Below are positions 34,634-39,257 of a DNA stretch of 39,257 nucleotides, in pieces. Below the pieces are notes generated by a model. The model did no database searches. It was not told the origin of the DNA and saw only the letters and a program-made list of their open reading frames with translations. The stretch spans positions 1 through 39,257 of the forward strand of contig JAQIBF010000042.1 of the NCBI GenBank assembly GCA_027859195.1, read 5' to 3'. The stretch comes from Helicobacteraceae bacterium (GTDB lineage Bacteria; Campylobacterota; Campylobacteria; Campylobacterales; Sulfurimonadaceae). Each line of letters starts with the position of its first letter. The stretch's first letter is position 1. A program made the translations under genes and the position numbers.

Positions 34634-35765
34634 GCAGTTGTCCATTAACATCGACGTTAGAAAGTATCTTAAAGAGATAGGGGTTGATGCCGGAGGGCTT
34701 AATATCATGAGTGCAAAAGCCCAACTCTATATTGTGAGTATTAATGGTCTTAAATCTGCGGGAGCCAATGTCTTAAAACAAGATGCGCTCTCTATCGGTG
34801 CCGATCTGGCTGTCCCGAAAGGAACTGTTTCGGCGGCGAAAGAATATGTTGATTGTCTGTTGATCGGGTCAAAAAAACATATGAGGATACTAAGCCATAA
34901 AGAGTTGACCCAGCCCTTTGGTCTCAAAGAAGTGGCACACCAACTTCAGACAATCCTTAAAACAGAGAAACCCCGCCACTGTAAAGTTATGGGTATTATT
35001 AATGCCAATGATGACAGCTTTTTTGAAGGCAGCCGTTTTAAAGCAAGTGATGCTTTTCAAAAAATTGAAATTATGATAGATGACGGTGCCGAGATCATCG
35101 ACATTGGTGGTGTCTCCTCCCGACCGGGTGCACAAGAGGTGAGTGCGACAGAGGAACTAGAACGTGTCCGGCCTCTGATCGATCTTCTGGAAGGCTCCCT
35201 GTTGCTGCAGCAGGCAAAGTTCAGTATTGATACCTATCAACCACTTGTAGCACGGTATGCACTTGAGAGAGGCTTTCATATCATCAATGATATAAGAGGA
35301 TTAGAGAGTGATGAGCTCTGTGAAGTGATTGCAGAGTTTGATGCAACGGCTATCATTATGCACATGCGCGGCAGACCTGATACCATGCAATTAGATCCAA
35401 AATATGAGGATATATTAGACCATATATACACATTTTTTCAGGCGCGCATTGCAAAAGCACATGAATATGGGATAAAAAATATTGTTTTGGATGTTGGGAT
35501 CGGTTTTGGTAAAAGTGTAGAAGATAATCTGACATTGATTAGACATCTTGAACACTTTTTACGCCTTAGAAAACAGGTTCTAGTCGGTGCCAGTCGAAAA
35601 TCATTGATCGATAGTATTGATGCATCAGATGTTGCAGAGCGTTTAGGCGGTACCCTTGCACTGCATCTCGCTGCTGCGAAGAATGGGGCAGGGATACTGC
35701 GCGTACATGATGTTAAAGAACATGTACAGGCACTGAAAGTTGAGAAGGCATTAGAGAGAATTTAG
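34623..35765 (+). CDS. folP: Dihydropteroate synthase (N-terminally extended)
   Basis: Joins p-aminobenzoate to the pterin pyrophosphate in folate synthesis; target of sulfonamides. The 380-residue protein is about 100 residues longer than the usual enzyme because of an N-terminal region (1-115) with no recognised domain. This is a known trait of the Campylobacterota. The catalytic barrel has KVMGIINANDDSFFEGSRF (usually NVTPDSFSDGG), DIGGVSSRPGA, FSIDTYQ, INDIRGL, MHMRGRPDTM, DVGIGFGKS and LVGASRKS, so most motifs are intact with lineage-type changes. It starts on GTG 34623, overlapping the holB end by 11 bases, and closes the operon. Confidence 0.95.
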   Translation: MVVKQLSINIDVRKYLKEIGVDAGGLNIMSAKAQLYIVSINGLKSAGANVLKQDALSIGADLAVPKGTVSAAKEYVDCLLIGSKKHMRILSHKELTQPFGLKEVAHQLQTILKTEKPRHCKVMGIINANDDSFFEGSRFKASDAFQKIEIMIDDGAEIIDIGGVSSRPGAQEVSATEELERVRPLIDLLEGSLLLQQAKFSIDTYQPLVARYALERGFHIINDIRGLESDELCEVIAEFDATAIIMHMRGRPDTMQLDPKYEDILDHIYTFFQARIAKAHEYGIKNIVLDVGIGFGKSVEDNLTLIRHLEHFLRLRKQVLVGASRKSLIDSIDASDVAERLGGTLALHLAAAKNGAGILRVHDVKEHVQALKVEKALERI

Positions 35766-35825
35766 AAGTAACATCTACCTGATGACCTTATAGTATAGAT
35801 GTTATTGAATGTAAAAGTAAGAAGC

Positions 35826-36410
35826 CTATTTTATGTAGGCTTTGACTATCTTCTGCTCTTCCAATGGACGGTCTCCTCCACTTCTGCCCGTTGTCTCTAT
35901 CTCATTAAGTTTCTGGATAACATCCATCCCTTTGACAACATAGCCAAAGATCGTATGTCGACCGTTGAGCCAAGGCGTTGGTGCGGTAGTGATGAAAAAC
36001 TGGCTTCCATTTGTACCGGGACCGGCATTGGCCATGGCCAAGATGCCTGATTTTGTAAATGTGACATTCGGGTTAAACTCATCTTTGAAGGGTTTGTCCC
36101 AGATTGATTTTCCACCGCGGCCGGTACCGGTAGGATCTCCTCCCTGGATCATAAAGTTTTTAATGATACGATGAAATATGAGACCGTTATAATAACCATC
36201 TTTAATATGGGTACTGAAATTTTCAACAGCCAAAGGTGCATAGTCTGGGCGAAGTTCGATCTCAATGGTGCCTTGGGTCGTCTCGAGTACAGCAACGGGA
36301 TACTCCGTTTTTACTTTATCTGTTTTAGAAAGGGTGTCATGCAGATCTGCAAAAACCAGTGTACTGAGTGCAATAAGAAGTGGTAAGAGGAACTTCATGG
36401 TGTTCTCCAT
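35826..36410 (-). CDS. ppiA: Periplasmic peptidyl-prolyl cis-trans isomerase (cyclophilin)
   Basis: A 194-residue cyclophilin that speeds proline isomerisation in exported proteins. The signal peptide (about 1-21, LLPLLIALSTLVFA) is followed by a short linker and the cyclophilin domain: FHRIIKNFMIQGGDPTGTGRGG, DEFNPNVTFTKSGILAMANAG, GSQFFITTAPTPWLNGRHTIFG. The catalytic Arg in FHRI and the conserved Phe and His are present. It diverges from the outer-membrane protein gene at 36485 across a short gap, with a promoter-like ATTATT element between them. Confidence 0.93.
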   Translation of the reverse strand: MENTMKFLLPLLIALSTLVFADLHDTLSKTDKVKTEYPVAVLETTQGTIEIELRPDYAPLAVENFSTHIKDGYYNGLIFHRIIKNFMIQGGDPTGTGRGGKSIWDKPFKDEFNPNVTFTKSGILAMANAGPGTNGSQFFITTAPTPWLNGRHTIFGYVVKGMDVIQKLNEIETTGRSGGDRPLEEQKIVKAYIK

Positions 36411-36484
36411 AATGTGAATGTGTGATTATTATAGCAAAGCTATGTTATTATTTTCACCTTATACGAAAATATTTAAAGGAAATC

Positions 36485-37030
36485 ATGATGATGAAGTTCA
36501 CAAAAGCACTTTTAGCAACAGCAGTTTTAAGCAGTGGGGTGATGGCAACGGAGGGTGGGGTTTATGCAGGTGGCGGTTTAGCCTTTGAAGCAGTACCAAA
36601 CAACTCACAAAATTGGGAGATGGGTATGGCGGTTGTACTTCGTGGAGGGATGACACTTGACGCTGTTTTGGAAAATTTTGCTGTTGAAGCGGAATTGACA
36701 AAATCTGTGGTTGATCCTAAGGTTAATTATAAGGGTGATACAAGTCGCGATAAAATCAATGTGACAACATTGGCAACGTATGCGGTCTACCGTATTCCAA
36801 TTACGGACAAGATCTATGTAAAACCGCGTTTTGGAATTATTTTTCCAAACTTGGGCGGGGCAGAATATGATGGAAGCAATGATAATGTTGTCAATTCTCG
36901 TGACGTGACTTTTTCATCAGGTATTGGCGGCGGTTTCACCGTGATGAATCACTTGGATGTTTATGTTGATTATACGGTTATCGGTGAAAGTATCACGAAT
37001 TATGGCGCCGGAGTAGAATACCACTTCTAA
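36485..37030 (+). CDS. Outer-membrane beta-barrel (porin-family) protein
   Basis: A 181-residue outer-membrane protein. The signal peptide (about 1-21, KALLATAVLSSGVMA) is followed by alternating beta-strand sequence rich in Gly and aromatic residues. It ends in a C-terminal strand with a terminal Phe (TNYGAGVEYHF), the signal for BAM-mediated insertion. The strand count suggests an eight-stranded small barrel of the OmpX/OmpA-like type; the role is unknown. AAAGGA lies before the run ATGATGATG (36485-36493); any of the three may start. An ATG at 36422 would place the leader inside the protein, so it is rejected. Confidence 0.85.
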   Translation: MMMKFTKALLATAVLSSGVMATEGGVYAGGGLAFEAVPNNSQNWEMGMAVVLRGGMTLDAVLENFAVEAELTKSVVDPKVNYKGDTSRDKINVTTLATYAVYRIPITDKIYVKPRFGIIFPNLGGAEYDGSNDNVVNSRDVTFSSGIGGGFTVMNHLDVYVDYTVIGESITNYGAGVEYHF

Positions 37031-37137
37031 AAAGTTCCAGCTTTGGCGCGATTTGCGCTTCAGTTCACCACTCAACGCACAGCAGTGCGTTTTCGGGATC
37101 ACTTCTGCACAACTCACACCAAATCTGAAACTTTTTC
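37028..37137 (+). repeat. Dispersed stop-codon-linked repeat, copy C
   Basis: Begins on the TAA of the outer-membrane protein gene (TAAAAAGTTCCAGCTTTGG) and ends CAAATCTGAAACTTTTT. Its ends match copies at 1833 and 19650. The central hairpin here is ACGCAC-AGCA-GTGCGT, different in sequence from copy B (TGTAC-CGGA-GTACA) but again fully paired. It lies between convergent genes, so it could act as a terminator. Confidence 0.75.
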
Positions 37138-37191
37138 CTGGTTACGGATTGGGTAAGATGAGCTACGCCATCTTTCTTAGCACCTCACTAA

Positions 37192-37581
37192 TCACTCTTC
37201 TTCCAGCTCCAGACAGACTGAATTGATGCAATAACGCAGGCCGGTAGGTTCCGGGCCGTCGTCGAAGAGGTGGCCTAGGTGGGCGTCGCAGTTAGCACAT
37301 AGGACTTCGATTCGTTCCATGCCGTAACTCTCGTCACTTTTTTCGATGATCGCTTCTTCTATCGCTTCGAAGTAACTTGGCCATCCTGTTCCGGAATCAA
37401 ACTTTGTATCCGAATGAAACAGTGGCGCCTCACAACAGAGACAACGGTAAATGCCTTCATCATGGCAATCATAGTAAACACCGCTGTAAGGTGCCTCTGT
37501 TCCATGCTCACGGCAGACAGTATACGCTTCCGGTGAGAGCTGCTTCCGCCACTCCAGATCAGACTTGACAACTTTTGGCAT
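37192..37581 (-). CDS. msrB: Peptide methionine-R-sulfoxide reductase
   Basis: Reduces methionine-R-sulfoxide in damaged proteins. The 129-residue stand-alone MsrB has no leader, so it is cytoplasmic. It shows the two zinc CxxC pairs (CLCC and CANC), [31 protein letters not shown] with the catalytic Cys in RYCINSVCL, and the active-site His/Asp region. A second cysteine (VCLELEEE) near the C-terminus could be the resolving residue. It is convergent with the outer-membrane protein gene, with a repeat between them. Confidence 0.96.
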   Translation of the reverse strand: MPKVVKSDLEWRKQLSPEAYTVCREHGTEAPYSGVYYDCHDEGIYRCLCCEAPLFHSDTKFDSGTGWPSYFEAIEEAIIEKSDESYGMERIEVLCANCDAHLGHLFDDGPEPTGLRYCINSVCLELEEE

Positions 37582-37690
37582 ACGGAACTCCTGTAATGTA
37601 GATATAGAAGTGTAGATCTTAACATACGATAGAGATAGGGAAATAAAGTTTTAGAAAATGTAAAAAGAATTTGAAAAGTTTAAGAGAGGG

Positions 37691-37711
37691 TGTCACGCGA
37701 AGCGCGTGACA
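37691..37711 (-). terminator. Terminator-like hairpin after the HU gene
   Basis: Perfect nine-base arms TGTCACGCG and CGCGTGACA around AAG, eight bases past the HU stop on the minus strand. No U-run follows, so it is either a Rho-independent terminator of unusual type or an mRNA 3' stabiliser. Confidence 0.55.
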
Positions 37712-37719
37712 AGGGGTGA

Positions 37720-38004
37720 CTATTTTCCAGCAGCAACACGGTCTTTAAGACTTTTACCAGCTTTGAACTTAGGTACCATTTTATCTTGAGTAGTATAAGT
37801 TTTATCAGTACCTGGTACTTTACCGCTTTTACCTTTTTGAAGTGATGCAGCAAAGCTACCAAAACCTACAAGAGAGATATCTTCTTTTCCTACTAGTGCT
37901 TCTGTTACAGCTTCTGTAAATGCTTTGATTGCAGTTTCTGCTTCAACTTTAGTTTTATAGTCACCGTTTTTTTGAACGAGTTCAACGAATTGTGCTTTAT
38001 TCAT
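37720..38004 (-). CDS. hup: Nucleoid-associated protein HU
   Basis: Small basic DNA-bending protein that compacts the nucleoid. The 94-residue sequence has the whole HU fold: helices at the start (NKAQFVELVQKNGD), the beta-arm signature VGFGSFAASLQKGKSGKVPGT, and a C-terminal basic helix (FKAGKSLKDRVAAGK). Length is normal. It is transcribed alone; a hairpin follows. On the minus strand TATAAT at 38191-38186 is a possible but distant -10 box. Confidence 0.97.
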   Translation of the reverse strand: MNKAQFVELVQKNGDYKTKVEAETAIKAFTEAVTEALVGKEDISLVGFGSFAASLQKGKSGKVPGTDKTYTTQDKMVPKFKAGKSLKDRVAAGK

Positions 38005-38252
38005 ACGAAATGCCCTTTGTTTCCAAGATGTTTGACATCATATTCTTCCCTATATAAGGGGTTCCAATGATTCAACTAGGATTACTTTATACTCTCTGCG
38101 CTTAAAGTTTTCTTCTTTTTATAAAATTTAGGACAAAAACGTTAAAAATGGCTATTTTTTTTCATAAACCCCGATATTTTGGGCTATTATAGGGGGTGGA
38201 CGGTGCTAAGAGATAGAGAATATATATAAATAAGTAAAGCTTACTTTTTGTT

Positions 38253-38912
38253 TTAATGTATTTTCAGTAGATCACTGTAGTCGAATTTTGAGAGGTCAAG
38301 GTAAAATTCGCCGTGGTATTGCAAAATTCTAATATCGCTTCCATATGCACCGGCAAAACGGCGTTTGATCACACGCTTCTCTTGCGCTTCTAAACCAATA
38401 TTTTTTAGGTATTGACGAAGAGAGACCTTATGGGGATTGGAATTATCACGATGCTGACTCTCTTGTTCTGTCTGCATCTCATCCTCTTCTTCGAGTTCAA
38501 CGTCAACACTGCTTATATCTTCATCGACAGACTTTATAGCGGTGGGCTGAGAAAGTTGCAGTTTTGTGTTAATAAGTTCCAGTACGGTCTTGAGCTGCTC
38601 ATCTTTACTTTGATAGAGATGTTCAATACGACTGCGCTCTTCTCTTAACATCTGCTCTTTGTCACTTATGAGTCCGTCAATTTTGTTTTCCAGCTCTTTG
38701 ACCCTCTCTTTTAGATGTTGATTCTCTTTTTGATAGAGAGCGATGATTGTACCGACAGAGGTCTTCTGTCTTGGGTCAGGGATGTTTGACAGTAAGATGT
38801 ACACTACACCGTTGTCAATACTGTACTCCAGCTCCTTGTTTCGGAGCTTGGTGTGTACGGTTGCAATCGGTAGTTCAAAACGATTTGCATATTCGTCTAT
38901 ACTAAGACGCAT
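38253..38912 (-). CDS. Coiled-coil protein with possible N-terminal helix-turn-helix
   Basis: A 219-residue cytoplasmic protein with three parts. Residues 1-50 (SIDEYANRFELPIATVHTKLR) look like a small helix-turn-helix of the MerR/excisionase kind. Residues about 60-130 form a long coiled coil (LKERVKELENKIDGLISDKE). The C-terminal 60 residues form a globular module (VSLRQYLKNIGLEAQEKRVIKRRF...). An acidic, low-complexity spacer separates the last two. It resembles conserved Campylobacterota hypotheticals (possibly DUF3972), but I cannot confirm the family. No partner gene is evident. Confidence 0.7.
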   Translation of the reverse strand: MRLSIDEYANRFELPIATVHTKLRNKELEYSIDNGVVYILLSNIPDPRQKTSVGTIIALYQKENQHLKERVKELENKIDGLISDKEQMLREERSRIEHLYQSKDEQLKTVLELINTKLQLSQPTAIKSVDEDISSVDVELEEEDEMQTEQESQHRDNSNPHKVSLRQYLKNIGLEAQEKRVIKRRFAGAYGSDIRILQYHGEFYLDLSKFDYSDLLKIH

Positions 38913-39047
38913 AGGCTTCCTTTGCTAACACAAAATTATGTTCGCCGATTTTAACATATTTTAAATTATGCTCGTCTCATTATAAATAGATGTTTACAAC
39001 AGAGTAGTGAAACGGCCAAAATAAAACGTATAGTTCTGGAGAATGAG

Positions 39048-39257
39048 CTACTTAGCTGAACTTTTATCGTTGAGATGCTGATGAATATGTTCAATGCTTT
39101 TATGATGAGGGTTCTCTGAAAAGTGGTGGTGCAATAGCTGTCGTAAGCGATTGCGGTTAAAACGCCAAAAATGTTCGTGATCAAATTTGGGATGCTCTTT
39201 CATTTTGGTGAATATATGCTCTTCTTCCAACGCTCCTGTATGAATCACGTCATACAT
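39048..39257 (-). CDS. Hypothetical His-rich protein, partial at window edge
   Basis: Minus-strand frame ending at 39048 and running to the window edge, where it shows an ATG (39255-39257) that may be the start or an internal Met. The visible 69 residues are unusually rich in His, Arg and Phe, for example LRQLLHHHFSENPHHK and HEHFWRFNRNR. This might fit a metal-binding or regulatory role, but no family is recognised. The gap 38913-39047 to the coiled-coil gene shows nothing distinct. Confidence 0.5.
   Translation of the reverse strand: MYDVIHTGALEEEHIFTKMKEHPKFDHEHFWRFNRNRLRQLLHHHFSENPHHKSIEHIHQHLNDKSSAK

Overview
The window is an ordinary chromosomal stretch from a Campylobacterota (epsilonproteobacterial) genome, most likely a free-living Sulfurimonas/Sulfurovum-type bacterium. 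The lineage call rests on the block rppH-lysC-hobA-holB-folP (hobA is an epsilonproteobacterial DnaA partner, and this order is known from Helicobacter), an N-terminally extended FolP, a short HolB, a 403-residue aspartokinase, and an HspR-type (HAIR) operator at clpB. No CRISPR array, prophage, intact insertion sequence, rRNA or tRNA was seen.

Layout. 1-1023: 3' part of dnaK. 1218-1835: exported ankyrin-repeat protein. 2166-5070: tightly coupled run proA, orphan ABC ATPase, YqiA-type esterase, macrodomain protein. 5114-7452: a decayed crcB fragment, a secreted DUF2202 protein, intact crcB and plsC. 7427-11475 (minus strand): ctpA-type protease, purC, purS, purQ, SH3-like membrane protein, then plsC and crcB, all with tiny gaps or overlaps, so probably one long operon. 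11476-12291: repeat-rich gap ending in the clpB promoter. 12292-15736: clpB, a small tetraheme cytochrome, a DUF2721 membrane protein. 16355-21598: rpmH, rnpA, yidD, yidC, khpB/jag, mnmE, ruvX. 21618-26222: conserved hypothetical, ilvC, a tandem-repeat gap, DUF2062 protein, YibQ-type deacetylase, dprA. 26209-31571 (minus): response regulator/diguanylate cyclase, queA, tatC, tatB, hemW. 31784-35765: rppH-lysC-hobA-holB-folP. 35826-39257: periplasmic cyclophilin, outer-membrane barrel protein, msrB, HU, a coiled-coil protein and a partial gene.

How the parts fit. Most genes are housekeeping: protein folding and quality control (DnaK, ClpB, CtpA, PpiA, MsrB), membrane protein insertion and export (YidD, YidC, TatB, TatC), purine, proline, branched-chain, aspartate-family and folate biosynthesis, replication (HobA, HolB), RNA processing (RnpA, MnmE, QueA, RppH) and DNA handling (DprA, HU).

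The novel signal lies between the genes. Three dispersed copies of one structured element (1833-2010, 19650-19757, 37028-37137) each begin at a TAA stop codon. They have imperfect terminal inverted repeats and central hairpins whose sequence changes while pairing is kept. A 96-bp tandem repeat follows ilvC, and a 9-nt-periodic inverted repeat plus a 25-bp direct repeat lie upstream of clpB. Other points: a crcB pseudogene abutting the DUF2202 stop codon, a HAIR operator inside the clpB promoter, an apparently non-canonical rnpA start, and an internal start in lysC that could yield a separate regulatory subunit.
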